A stretch of 64,000 bases of DNA from Neodiprion pinetum (GCF_021155775.2 NC_060235.2:30358607-30422606), one strand, 5' to 3'. Positions 13,981-26,354 are shown, counted from the first letter of the stretch. Notes: generated from the sequence alone by a model not told the origin. Numbers and translations: made by a program.

Positions 13981-14064
13981 GTATATATATATATATATTA
14001 TTATATATATATTATATATACACACACACGTATATGTATACATATATATATATATTATATACAG
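13981..14064. repeat. TA/CA microsatellite
   Basis: Mixed TA, TATTA and CA repeats over about 84 bp, with a short palindromic GTATATGTATAC core. Confidence 0.9.
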
Positions 14065-14693
14065 ATATGATTACATAACTTGAATATTTTTCATAGGAGA
14101 AAGGCTGCAGTCAGTTAACCGTTTTTTCGTATACCTACAACGAAGCGTTTCTTTTATCGACCTGCACGCCGAACGGATCTCGGGTCTTGAGTTTATTTGG
14201 TACATATACGCTTATCGCGTGTATCGAGAGATGAAAGTGTACAAAATTTGTCTTTGCACGATCCTGTTTCTCAATCATCAGATATTTTTAAGCCCAATCG
14301 CGTGCGACTCTAACGCTACAATCGTTTTTAAGGTTATACTTTGAGTTCTTGTCTATCTAGTTGTAAGCCACTTGCGACTAACATTGAATAGACTTTCCAA
14401 TAAGACTATACGATGACGACAACGGAGCACGCAGTTTTGATATCACGTTTTCGACTTAAATATTTGTGAACCGCCGATAAAATAACAGTGAATGAAAAAA
14501 GGAGAAGACCAGCGTTATCATCGATGTTTCCGGTACATAAAAACGAGTTATCTCGAGTACACATAAGCATATGTCTATGCGTCGAATCTACGGTAATCAA
14601 AGAAGCTGCGAGATGGTAACAAGTTGCAGCTTAATGTCGGCACCGAGAGAGTAAGTAGCGGAAATTGGCTCTCCCGGTTATCACGATCACGTT

Positions 14694-14764
14694 CATCGTC
14701 GTCATCATCATCTTCATCATCATCATCATCATCATCATCACGATCATCGTCGTCGTCGTCGTCG
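14694..14764. repeat. TCA/TCG trinucleotide microsatellite
   Basis: About 24 units of TCA grading into TCG. It creates open frames rich in Ser (plus) or Asp (minus), which are by-products of the repeat and not protein evidence. Confidence 0.9.
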
Positions 14765-15054
14765 TGGAGAAAGAGAGCCCCTCCCAAGTTCATCGCTGTG
14801 TATCGATCACTGCTGCCCGCCACATCGTGCGTCGAGGAAGCGGTATTTCACTCTATCATAGAAGTCTTGTCACTGTTTTGCTTGGTCCGATTGTCGGTGG
14901 TCCCTCGGGAGGCCGAGTAGTCGGGTAGAGCCTATGCTGCTTCGCGTCTTGAGTACGTAGTGAGACGCCCAGGAGACGAGTAGACGTAGCCAGGAAAGCG
15001 GGGAAACAGTTAGCCAGCCGTCGCAGATCCTCGTTCCTCTTCTGCACACCGGTA

Positions 15055-15170
15055 CACCTTCTTCTTGTTTTTCTTCTTCTTCTTCTTCCTCATTTTCTTT
15101 TTCTTCTCGTTCTTCTTTTTTTTCTTCATCCTCATCTTCCTCCACTTCACCTTCTCCTTCTTCTTCTGCT
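15055..15170. repeat. Polypyrimidine (TTC-rich) tract
   Basis: About 115 bp are nearly pure C and T on the plus strand, mainly TTC and TTCC units with few interruptions. Such tracts can form triplex (H-DNA) structures. Phe-rich or Glu/Lys-rich open frames through it are artefacts. Confidence 0.9.
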
Positions 15171-16147
15171 TATTCATTCGCATGTACATACGTCGCGATC
15201 CCGGATGCGTCCGCGGTTATCACCGCGTCCCGGTAGCACGGGGACAACAACCGGTACACGTGGGCAATACGCCTCTCCCTTCATATATCTATACATACCA
15301 TACACGCTATTCTGCAGTATGCCATGACGTAACGTTTAATTGCCTTGAACCCTGTAATACGCGAGACCGGCGGGTGGTGCACACACTGCTTTTTTATTCT
15401 GTACAATATACATGTATAATATAAGTTGTAACATCGTCGCGTTCGCTTCCAGTCTTGGATTTCGTTAGCAAAGTCGTGCCCCGCGTCTATAATTCCTCAG
15501 CCAATTGTATAATGCGATAATTAACGGAGTCAATCGGTTCGTTTCCTGAAAGACTAAAACCACCCAGCTTATTCGGCGAATTTAACATATTGCAGCAATT
15601 TTTTTCGTCCCCTGCTCAGTGTTGGCCCGAGGTCTCCCGTCAGACCGTTTTTTTGTTTTTTTTTTCTTCACACACGTAGCTACGTGAAAACTACAAACAC
15701 ACACGCAAATGCAAACAAACCGCGCGCGCGAGGAGGAACGGAAAAAAAGAAAAAACAACAGGGGGGAGAGAAAAGAAACTGCAGGGATTTGCGAGGACGC
15801 CGGTTGTTATCAGCGCGCACGCCGTACGTCTGCCGATAGGTTCTGTAACAATAACGTGTGCCCCGTTCTACGTTATACGGCGTCGAGGAGAGGACGAGGA
15901 GAACGTCGATTAGGTTGTGACGACGCGTCAAGTCCCGCCTGAGTCGAGCCACGCGAGCCAACCGAGTTACTTCTTGACGGTCCGGTGAAATTTTTCAAAA
16001 GTTAGCATTGTGTTTGCGTACACATTTAGGTATACGTATGTGCCTACATACGTATATATGTGTATGTATCCATGCCTACGGTACGCACATATATACCCGC
16101 GGGTCCGCTCATCTAAGTTAATACACCACGCGACGCCGAGGACGCCG

Positions 16148-16394
16148 ATGCCTGGGACACCCGCGACGCCTTCCCCAACTCTACCGGATATCGCAAATGT
16201 CACGAAACAACTAACTCCCGCTGGAAGACTCGCGGTTCCGGGAAGTTCAGGATTTATACACCCCCCGGAAGATACGGGGCATGGAATCCTTCGCCTAGTG
16301 GTTCCCTCGCTACCCGGTTTCATGCTTATCCTTAATCTTTTCGCCTGGATTGCGGCTTGGTTTTTACCTAAGAACTTTTGCATCCTTTGCCGCG
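16148..16394 (+). CDS. Possible exon with Pro/Thr-rich start and one membrane segment, unrecognised
   Basis: An ATG at 16148 opens a frame that runs to a consensus GTGAGT donor at 16395. The first 35 residues are rich in Pro, Thr and Gly. Residues from about 53 to 76 are strongly hydrophobic (V-P-S-L-P-G-F-M-L-I-L-N-L, then W-I-A-A-W-F-L-P), followed by a Cys pair near the donor (C-I-L-C). I do not recognise a family; a vague likeness to SPEC3/Stum-type proteins did not hold up. The opposite strand is also open for 160 codons here, which weakens the case. Confidence 0.22.
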
Positions 16395-16499
16395 GTGAGT
16401 ATGATCGTACGCACAGATATATGGTAGAAATTGAGACAAAAAAAAACAAAAAAAAAACGAAAAATATATCATTTATTTACACCGTCTTCCGCAAGTGAG

Positions 16500-18600
16500 A
16501 TCCTTACTGTTGAAAAATGTGTTTTTATCTCTTCCTACGTTGTTGGATCGAGTTTCTTTGATCAGTTTCTTTTTCATTCGTCAACGGGTAGCGTCGCTTT
16601 CTCGCGTATCTCCGGTTTAAGGACCTTGAGGGAAGTCCAGGGCTGATCTTGCCGGATGGTCAAGGACGTCCGGAGCGTTTCGCGTCAAGGGTGCGCCGCT
16701 CTCGAGGCGTTTAAAAGCGTCCTAGCGTCGGGCCGATCGTACGGGTTGACAAATGGGTCGGGGGTCGAGATATAAACCAATTATATATAATACATTCCTT
16801 TTTATTGACGGACGACGCCGGGCTTCGTCTACGTGTGTACACATTTTATGCACAACACACGCACGTTCACAATGTGTATAATTTATGTGAATGAGAAAAA
16901 TCGGTGTTTGTTGGACTCGGATGACAGATACGAAACGATCGTCGCGGCCTTATCGAACTTCTCTATTATACAAACAATTTATAATATCCCACATTGCAGA
17001 CTCGGCTCGTTACTTGGTTACACATTGGTGCACTATTTACATTAACAAACATGAGAAACCTGCGGTGTCACATGCGTCGTGGTGCATGGTTCAAAATCCA
17101 TGATGTCATTTATGCTATACGTACATATATATGTACGCAAACTCACACGTGTATAATGTAATGACCGGCGCCTCTTTAACGACCCGGGCAAATGATCGTT
17201 GCACACGGTGCGTATATTCGTATTATATATTTACGCATGACCGAAATTAACGTATTGCTGTGATTCAATCCCGTTTATTATTCAAACACTTTCTTTCTTC
17301 GCATTAGTGTAATATCGTTCTCCGCTACCTCCACTCGTCCGGATTTGTTCCTTAAAGGACGTTTCATGCTTGGCGAGTTGACGTACCACGTAAGCTCGGT
17401 GTACAAACACGCACCTTATAACCACACAGGGTTACCTGAGTTACGCCTTTCCATACTGCGTGACCCATATTTACTTGGTATGGAATTCATTTCTATACTT
17501 GTGTATATTTTTTCTTTCGCTCGGCGTACTTATGGTACAATTCGCTTTGTACCTGACAATTACAATACCGCTTGGTGGTTACATGCGCAAAATTGCTCAA
17601 CAGAGCTTCACCATGACAATGAACCGCCTTTGCTGATGCGCTTTGTAACTTACACCTTATTGCAGCTAGTTTCAGGTTTTATGAAATATCGATAACAGAC
17701 ACACCTTACTTATATGCATAAAGCGATTCATCTTCATCCGCAGTTGGAAATCGAGAGAGCTTATCAATCCCGCTCATTCTGGATGGTCGCGTTTCTCTAT
17801 ACGTGGAGGATGGTTAATCATGTTTTACTCCGCAGACACACTGCGTACTTTTGCCCCGTGTAATCCATATTTCCAACGACTTTTCATATTGTGGTGATTG
17901 ATGAGCCTCGTGTTATTTTATAGACACCGTTTGAAAAATCATTCTAGTTACTAGTTGTTGTACATTGGGATAAAACTGACAAAAAAAGAAAAAACTTGAA
18001 ATCACGAAGGCTGATAATCAGGCAGAGTACAACGAATGCCCAAATTGAAACCAGAGGTCACTTGTAGTAAAGAAAATAATACAATTAGCGCAACATCGAA
18101 TCTATTATTCTAACCTACATCATACCTGTATGGATTTTAAATGATTTGAATGATCTGATCAGTCTGTTCGAAGAATGGTTTTTGCCCGTTTTTGTCTGTA
18201 GAAACTTTTACTATCGTCAAACATGAACGTGTAGTTTTACCTGAAAGCTTTGCGAAACATTATATTACATTTTCAGACACGGAAAAATGTTTTCTTTTTA
18301 TTCCAAGGTTACCATTCTTTCGGAGAGAAAATTAAAGACCACTTCTTTAGGTACTTTTCAAAGTATTTATGTGTAAATTATATAAAACCGTTCCGCACGT
18401 GTAAGACCTCGGTTTTTTTTTTTTTAAATCGGTCGATGTTCAGTCGAATCGGTTTTGCATCGGTGTGTGTGGCAATTAAGTGTGGTTCAATATGCTGTAA
18501 TCATTCGTACAGATAACATAAACTCAGGAGAAACATTTATCCTTGACTAATAATGATTAATATGGATGGAATATACAATAGTAGTAGAAGAAAAAAAGAA
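16500..18600. other. No gene seen
   Basis: Mostly AT-rich sequence after a CpG-rich start (16530-16760). Open frames up to 116 codons (17345-17692, plus) show no recognisable domain and no paired splice sites. Confidence 0.4.
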
Positions 18601-18618
18601 ATTTACAAGCTGCGTATG

Positions 18619-18624
18619 TTTATT
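18619..18624 (-). terminator. Possible poly(A) signal for the 18.9-19.3 kb minus-strand candidate
   Basis: TTTATT on the plus strand reads AATAAA on the minus strand, about 300 bases after the proposed stop codon at 18920. Confidence 0.25.
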
Positions 18625-18919
18625 GATTTACAATCACGTACTGATATATGTACGTACTTATTGTGTACATTTTAATCACAATTGATACAGCATCCTCATT
18701 GTATGATAGCAAGTATTGAATTGTTATACTACAATGTAGTATTTCACATTCTTATTTTGTACATGCACAATTGTATATTATTGTAGCTTATAATCAAAAG
18801 GCAACTTGATTCAGTAATTTACGTTGATTAAAGTTTTTAAATTCATCCACCATAATTCTCATAAACATTTATATAGAGGAGACGTGTACTCTGAATTAAA
18901 TTCTGTAGAAATTGAAAGG

Positions 18920-19306
18920 CTAGACATACTTGTCTAAAGCCCGTCCATTAATCATCGTATTGAGTTTCTCTAGTGCTCGAATTGCCTGGAAGGCATGTTC
19001 AAGCGTAGCTACCCTTAAATGAATTTAACGAATCAAACTTATTGATAAGGATAAATACAGGTGGGCCTAGAGATGTACCGAATGTACGACAATTCACGTA
19101 TCCTAATTAAAATCTTACGTTAATTGAATAAGAAAAATGATAATCGATGATATAAACGGTGAAAATATTGTGAAAAATTTGTCCACGTCTCTGCGGATAA
19201 CTTGTATGAGATATTTGCAGAAAATGAATTGTGAGAATTGATCTGGCGTGGAACTCGAACCGAGTAGTTTCTCATAAAATTTCATCATGTGGCGTAATTT
19301 ATGCAT
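18920..19306 (-). CDS. Possible two-exon small protein, unrecognised
   Basis: Reading the minus strand, an ATG at 19304-19306 opens 188 nt to a GTAAGA donor (exon 19119-19306). A 105-nt intron ends in AAG, and 94 nt follow to a TAG at 18920-18922 (exon 18920-19013). The frame is kept across the junction (AC|G), giving 93 aa. The second exon encodes a helix-like stretch A-F-Q-A-I-R-A-L-E-K-L-N, then N-G-R-A-L-D-K-Y-V at the end, resembling the last helix and strand of an RRM domain. The first exon is hydrophobic late on and shows no RNP motif, so it may be wrong even if the second is real. The acceptor lacks a strong pyrimidine tract. Confidence 0.28.
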
Positions 19307-22300
19307 GGGAAAGGTTCAGAGAGCCGGACGCATTGTCTTGATGCGGAGCCGAGGAGCGAGAAGTCGTCGAAGTGTCAATTATTCTTGACCACAAACTCAA
19401 TGCCCAATCAAGTAGGTACAGAAGCAAACGACGCGTTGATACATTAAAACGTCGACGTTCATCGTCAGCCCCGCGCTCCGACGATTTGATTCACTGTAAC
19501 GCACATGGCAGTCCCAGTCTTTATACTGGACGCTCGCTTTAATGCTCTCTATTTTCTCTTCTCACTCATCTCTCCGCTCTCTTTACTCTGATCTTCTCGT
19601 GTCACTCTTAGCTCGACGTATTTTACGCTTATATAATCTTGAGTGCGTCATGCGCATGGTGCGGTGTAAGGACGAGATTCACGCACCCTTCGTACAGCGC
19701 TAACAGCCCTCTTTCGTTTATGTTATTAGTTCGTACGGTATGAGTGAAAATTCGTTACGTTATAGTCAGTAAGGAAAATTTGGTACGCCTCCAGAATAAT
19801 TGTCAGTTATATCTTATCTTCGGCAGTGACGTTGTAGAAATATTACAAAATTTCGCAAGATTTTCACGAAAGAATTAAAGCTGCGGAGAGGGATTATTTT
19901 CACTCGAGATAACATTGTGTGTTAAACCATATATTTCTCATATTTTATTACGTATAAACAGGTATACCTACACTGTTACACCTGTCGCGTATATATTAAT
20001 TTGACGTTGAATTATACATCCGCAATTTTTATTCATCGAATCTGTGTTCTCGGTTTTTACGCATATCTTGACTTGTACTTTTTTTTTTCTTCTGGAAGAT
20101 CCACTGATTTATTTATTTCCCGGAAGAAAGTGTGCACAATAAGCAATCGCGTCACTTAAACCTAACTTGCGTGTTAGTACGTACGCTATCACATGTTGAT
20201 CTACATGAATTGTAACTTGTAATTTTTTTTAAACGCTTCTTAGAATCATATTTTTTTTACCTGAGTATAGTCTGCTCTCGGCGGTCTGATCACATATGAC
20301 ATATCACTTCCGCATATAATATAGCCGTTTGTAGGTTACACGTGCGTCTACTTCGACATGTTACACACCTAATTTGCATATGTAATATGTGGAAAGTATT
20401 AAAGAACTGATTGAAAAAGTTTATATCATGCAATCGCAGCGTGGGAAAATCTCAATTTCACCTTATTCTATAGGCAGGGACAACGTACAATCATTAATAT
20501 ATCTCAATATTAATGTTTCCTGTAATTATGGAAAATTTTTTCCAGTCGAATAATGGCAATTTTTTCAAAACGATTATCAAAGGTATTGAAAATTACAGCC
20601 CCTGAGGTAATTTTATGGCCGTTAGATATTTATAAATATACAGTGTCACATGTTCGATACGTAACAACCGTGCTACGCTATGCTAATAAAGTGACGTCGA
20701 TATCATCATGATCATTATTAGTGGGTCATAACTATGTGTGATCGAGACCTAAACACGAGTTCTTGCAGCTGTTTCGAAGTCGGAAGTCAGGTCGTGTAGC
20801 GAATGTATTCAATTATGAGTCTAAGATATGCAGCTGCGGAGTAAAACTAAATTAATAAGGCCATGAATAGGTATGTTTCCTTTTCACCTAACGTCAGTTC
20901 AATATAAGATAAAAGGATCAAGCGTTAATGAAGTATGTGATCGAGTACATGGACAATAGTTATACTCTCCATTTCTGACTTCGAGCTGGAGTTATCGATG
21001 AGATCATTAAATTGAATAGTGTTCTATAAGAACGGTTAATCGGGGCGAAAGTTATCTGTGCGATTCAAATTCTATGCAATCCACCACTTTACGATGTACG
21101 ATCTTTCGACTTTGATTATTAAGAAGTTAAGCACAGTGACCCGGAAAAGTTCTGTACAGTCAGATAAGTCGAGGCTTTCGTTCGCGTTGCTATTCGGATA
21201 CCGAAGCTTCGATGGAAATAGAAAGCTCCACATTCTGCAAGAACTTTTTCGTGTAACTGTACATTCGCCTAGCCTGCGAGATCGGGATGTAAAAAGCTGT
21301 GCATATAGCCCGCTGTTGCACGATCTAACGAGCGAACCTTTTTCCGACTATCATTACATACTTTCACTATGTTATTTCTGTAGTACCAGATAGTACAACA
21401 AGCATCGGGTTTAACGTATGCGATGTTAACATACGTCTGGAATTGCAAGGGTCAGCACAATAGTAGGGTAATCACCATGTTTTGCAGTGGCTTTCAAAGC
21501 TCACAGTCCGCGGAATTCGTCAATTTTGCCGCAGTATGTTTATTCATACAGCAGCACGCTGAATCCCCAAATTCCGAATTTACCCCACTTTTCACTAACA
21601 AGTTCTGTGCTCCGCTCACTTTAATCATAGACGAAAATTATCCGATCCGTGAAAGAGATTCGGACACGTTAATTGAATTTGTCGGTGTTCGGTCCGTACA
21701 GATTAAAAGTTGATGAAACATTTGTTCGCGATGCGAAAATCTTGAGCTTTTCCGTAACAATCGAGCCTCTGCGCGCGCCACGCGGTTTGAAATCCACTGC
21801 GACGTTGGTAGCAGACATAAATCTTATCGCCCGCCAAGCTTACACCACATTATATACATATGTGCACATAACGAAATTAAAATGAAACGCTACGAACTGT
21901 TTCATGCACGTCTCATTTATGCATCAGTTGAGGCGTCTTGAGGCTCTTAATAATGGCTATAACTTCGTTCGGAAAGCTAGCAGATGTTACGATTCACACT
22001 GTGCCTGCATAACCGCGAAAACAGCAACAATGTGCGTTTTACTTGAATACTTTGTTACGTTTAGATTCGTAATCTCGCGATAAAAGTTCGGCACGGATTC
22101 ATAAAATACACCGCGGTATAAATTGCAGGAAAATATCGCCAACAAAAATTGGAGATCCGGGCGCAGGTTGAGTCGTGTAGTTTAATATTATATACCGTAT
22201 TGTCGAAAACAGATATCCGAATACCATAAATTTAAGTTTTTCACAACCGCATATCTTGGCCTGGTGCTGCGAAATGCAGTCTGTGGAGTTTATCTCCTCT

Positions 22301-23165
22301 AAAGCATGTCCAAAGTAGCAAGATCTTGGCCGTAATTCTCGCATACAGTGTGTAGCGCCGATTCTACGCATGTTTCAACGTTTATTTTTTTAAACGATCA
22401 GAACAATGCGGAGAATTGCGCGAATATTGTTTCATCGATTGTGTAATGGAATTGATGTAATTGAAATGCCGCCGCTCTGTAGAGACGATAACTGATTGTG
22501 AGGGAGAAGTTTGAACAAAGTAATATGAAATTCGTCGAAGAGGTTATGTTTTGCAAAGCGTTTCAGTATACTTCGTGATTATTTTGTTATCCATTGTGTG
22601 CATGTTTTCATATTGGATATCGAGTGAAGTTTATGAAAAAATATTTCTGTTTTTCGATTTTACTTGTAGAATATTAATTACTATATCTTCTTTTAATTTG
22701 AAAATCGATTACTCAAAATCATCTATCGTTTGACTGTAGTAGAAAATAATTATAGACTACAACTTTCCGCTATTTGCTTTACAGTAGTTTATTCATGGTA
22801 TGAAGCAAGGTTCGTGCAATAGATAACATTGTTTGAGACGTTTCGGTCGACCTATTGAAATACGGTTTTAACAATATGAACAAAAATGTAAGAAATTGTG
22901 CAAGCAGGATTTGACTCTCAAAGTTTTTAACAAAATTTAACGGAACTTGTACAAGTCTGCCGTCTGGTTTCCGTCGAATCCACGAAACACGTAACTCACC
23001 GGTTTCAAATTTAAATTCCCAACTAGCTGACGTCCATCTTGAACCGGATAGAGTTGTTTTTTGATCTAGAATATGTGGGCAAACACATTTATTTTTCGTT
23101 CAATTAAAAAACGATTATTATTAATTACCACGTATAACTTGCAGTTGTATATAATTGAGGGGAAT
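19307..23165. other. No gene seen
   Basis: About 3.9 kb with a modest CpG-rich patch at 19320-19700 that could be a promoter. Plus-strand frames at 21058-21393 and 21423-21713 are open for 96-111 codons but have no recognisable features. Confidence 0.45.
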
Positions 23166-23363
23166 AACAAAAATTACCATTACAAATTTGAACTCGCTGG
23201 TTATGAGAGAAATTAAAGACAACAGAGTCAGGGCGGCTAGGTGGTCTAGTGGAGTAAGTCTCCGGTAAAGCATCGCTAGATTCCAGGTTCGATTCCTGGC
23301 TCCGTCGTTAATTTTTCAAATTTACCAGTTGTTCAAATTTACATATTCTCAACAAAAATTACC
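23166..23363. mobile_element. tRNA-derived SINE or tRNA-pseudogene insertion flanked by 13-bp direct repeats
   Basis: Bases 23166-23178 and 23351-23363 are identical 13-bp copies (AACAAAAATTACC), as expected for a target-site duplication. Inside is a Pol III promoter: an A box (TGGTCTAGTGG, 23242-23252) and a B box (GGTTCGATTCC, 23286-23296) at tRNA spacing, with a perfect 5-bp T stem. The acceptor, D and anticodon stems do not pair well, so this is not a working tRNA. A 10-bp inverted repeat (AAATTTGAAC at 23184-23193, GTTCAAATTT at 23330-23339) lies just inside the direct repeats, unusual for a SINE. It sits about 400 bp upstream of the CYP314A1 start. Confidence 0.5.
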
Positions 23364-23673
23364 GATGGGAAGAAAATGTTGAGAGCTATTATAATAATAT
23401 TGCGAGTGTTTGCCTCATAACTGCGTATATTTCTGGGGTCCGTGTCGTTATACGTTTATACGCACATGTATTATATACTATACGTACACACCTACATGGT
23501 AGAGAATTCGATTTATATGTGCAGTCAGAGATCAAAGATATCTGTTAGTACCTACAAGGCTCTATCGCTTAACAAATAAGAAAAACGTGCACTGGTACGC
23601 GTCTCACAGTATGTTATATACTGCCTGAAGCTGCAGTCTCCGTCTCATACGCGCTATGTTGATAGATTCGTTT

Positions 23674-23681
23674 CTATATAA
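23674..23681 (+). promoter_or_regulatory. Possible TATA box of CYP314A1
   Basis: CTATATAA lies 85 bases before the CYP314A1 ATG, a distance that would put a start site near 23705 and give a short 5' UTR. In an AT-rich genome this could be chance. Confidence 0.3.
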
Positions 23682-23758
23682 TGTGGTAAAAGACGGAACG
23701 CTGGGCATTATCGCGGTATAATAACCCGAGTGTTTTAGGTCTCGTGTCCCAATTCGGC

Positions 23759-23876
23759 ATGGTACTGTCTGGAGCTTGGTTCGAGGTTGTCGCATTTTTT
23801 GCCGTTCTATTACTCGCCACGAGATGCAGACCCACGTGGTGGTTTTCCACAGGAAGTTCAATGCCAACGAGTCCCG
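23759..23876 (+). CDS. shd: CYP314A1 exon 1: N-terminal targeting segment
   Basis: Encodes the first 39 residues. A hydrophobic helix (about residues 5-20, V-V-A-F-F-A-V-L-L-L-A) is followed by T-R-C-R-P, like a microsomal signal anchor. A basic stretch (K-R-R-K) follows at the start of exon 2. Fly Shade is mitochondrial; a mixed ER-like and mitochondrial-like N-terminus has been reported for some insect CYP314A1 proteins. Confidence 0.85.
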
Positions 23877-26302
23877 GTAAGGATACCAGAGATTACGATC
23901 GGCGACATAGAGAGGCTTGCCCGTATAACTCGTTAATTATTAAAAACCATGTGTTTCAATCGCGACGCCAACATTTCTTGTTGCAGTTTCGTCGCCGGAA
24001 GGGCTGAAACGACGCAAGACTCTGCGAGATGTACCAGGACCAATCGGCCTCCCTGTTCTCGGCACGAGATGGATATACACGTTTCTCGGTAGTTATCGCA
24101 TGAGCAAAATACACGACGCGTACAAAGGTAAGGTTTTCGATCGCTGCTTCATTCGCGAAAATGCCCGTTTCATTTTATAAATCAACTTGCTAACGAACGC
24201 TCGACCAACGGCGGAAAGTCAAATGAGGAATGTTTCATTCAAGAACAGACCTGCATCGCCGTTACGGAAGCGTATGCAAGGAGGAGGCGCTATGGAATTG
24301 GCCTGTGGTTTCGGTATTCGCGAAAAAGGACATCGAGGCGATTCTAAGACGAAGTTCTCGCTATCCCCTCCGACCTCCGTCCGAAGTTATTTCGTACTAT
24401 CGCCAATCTAGACCGGATCGGTACACGAATCTTGGACTCGTAAACGAGTGAGTTTAACCGCGTATCGCAAACAAATACGTAAATATCGAAATGAAACTCG
24501 CGAATCCCGCAAGTATTATTGGCGACGGATTTGAGGGCGAAAATCTCAACGATGACTCTGAATATTTATTATACGTTGAATTTTTCCAACGCTACGAACA
24601 GGCAGGGGGAAGTTTGGCACAAATTACGGAGCGCTCTCACTCCGGAGTTAATGAGTGCAACAACGGTCCTTGGCTTCCTTCCGGCGTTGAATCAAGTCAC
24701 CGACGAATTCGTTAATCTTATACGTCAGCAGAGGGATACGAAGCACAACTGTGTCACGGGATTTGAAGAACTCGCCTACAGGTTGGGTCTCGAAAGTGAG
24801 TTTTTTAATTTTTTTTTTTTTTGTAGCTTGAAATATTTATAATTTTTTTACACCCCGTAACATAGCTTTACCCGCACCGAAAACAAGAAGCCAGCAGCAT
24901 CTCTGGTGACGGTTGACGATGACTTTGCGCTTGCAGTGTTCCGTTTTATTATGGAGCTTGACTTTTCTTATTTTCTATTTTGTTTTTCTTTTTCCTTTTC
25001 TTTTCACCCAACGTACATGGTTTCATGTTATATTTTCTTTTGGTAAATATTGTTGCGAATCGTACGATTTGATCCGGAGCCTTTGAAAGTATTTTACCCT
25101 AAACACGTATCTCGTAAATTACAAGTAAATATACACTCTTTTGTCACTTGGTAATGATAATATTTGCAATATTGCGGGAAGAAAAAAAATTCACTACGAA
25201 ATATTCTCGAGTGTAATCGAAAATATTACTTATTTATTTTTGGAGGTATAATTCAATCTACCGGAATTCGGTAAACATGCATGTGGAAATTCTCTGAAAT
25301 TTAACAGGTTCGGGAAACGATTGTTTTATCATGACACTCTCGTGTTTTACACGTTGTAAACAACAATGAAATCGGTGGTTCATTTTACCCGGGAATAATA
25401 ATGGCACTGTGCGCGGATAATTTTCACTTGACGCGAGCCAATTTTATCCGCTGTCGCCAAGAAAGATATCAGTATGCGTTAATACAGAGATATAATCACT
25501 AGGAACAGGTTGATTCCTGTATGATAATATCATCGACGGCATCGTCATCGTGGGACGAATGTTCGTAAACATCGCGGTAGTCCTTTATTTTGCTTGAAAA
25601 TTTTTACCTGATGTTATACTTATTATTATTAGTATTTTTAAACCCATACTCTATCTCGTATGTATAAAAATACCTCCTGCCAACCTGTCGCGAATATCAG
25701 ACTTGACGGGCACAATAGAGACCGCCGCGGTGAAAATAAGCAAAAAAATATAAAAGACCCAAAAAAAGAAACGAAATACATGAGAGAAAATGGCGAGCGA
25801 AGGAAAGGGAAATATGTGAGAAACAAGGATCGGTTATAGTCGGGTTTGTTCGATGGTACGAAACTCCGGCTAAAGCCTGATATTTTATATTATTTGCATA
25901 GTCTTGGTTCGAAAAGAGAAAAACATCGGGACGACGTATCCCCTCGTTTTTTGCAGGTACGTGTACCCTGATTCTGGGACGACGTCTGGGATTTCTTGAG
26001 CCAGATACCGGAGCCTTGACAGCTAGGCTGGCTGACGCAGTTCGCATTCACTTCCGGGCATCGCGGGATGCTTTTTACGGCCTCCCTTTGTGGAAGCTAG
26101 TCGCTACCAAAGCATATGCCGAGTTGGTTAGCAGCGAGGATGCCATTTACGAGTAAGTAGAATCATTTTTCAGGCATTTTTCCTCCTTGTTTGCAGGAAA
26201 ACTTTTATTTTATATACCTACCGCATCGAAGCTTTATCGAAGGAAGAATTTCTATCCGGCTGTTGCTGTCTGCGACTGTTCTAGCTAATTGTGGACACTT
26301 GG

Positions 26303-26354
<52 letters not shown>

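Noticed and set aside
14575..14928. Open frames with long Ser or Asp runs on both strands
   Set aside because: They are direct translations of the TCA/TCG microsatellite at 14694-14764 and have no other coding evidence.
15065..15424. Phe-rich plus-strand frame of 119 codons
   Set aside because: Produced by the polypyrimidine tract; no motif, and the part beyond the tract is unremarkable.
18869..18890. A third exon for the 19-kb minus-strand candidate
   Set aside because: It would need a 39-nt intron, too short for normal insect splicing; reading on to the TAG at 18920-18922 is simpler.
19255..19268. B-box-like sequence on the minus strand near 19260
   Set aside because: It has an extra base in the box, no A box at the right distance and no cloverleaf.
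20999..21008. TGAGATCATT, identical to the first 10 bases of bantam miRNA
   Set aside because: The following bases do not match the mature miRNA and I saw no flanking hairpin arm.
23744..23758. GTG start 15 bases upstream of the Shade ATG
   Set aside because: The ATG at 23759 has a good context and is the expected eukaryotic start; no in-frame ATG lies further upstream in this exon.
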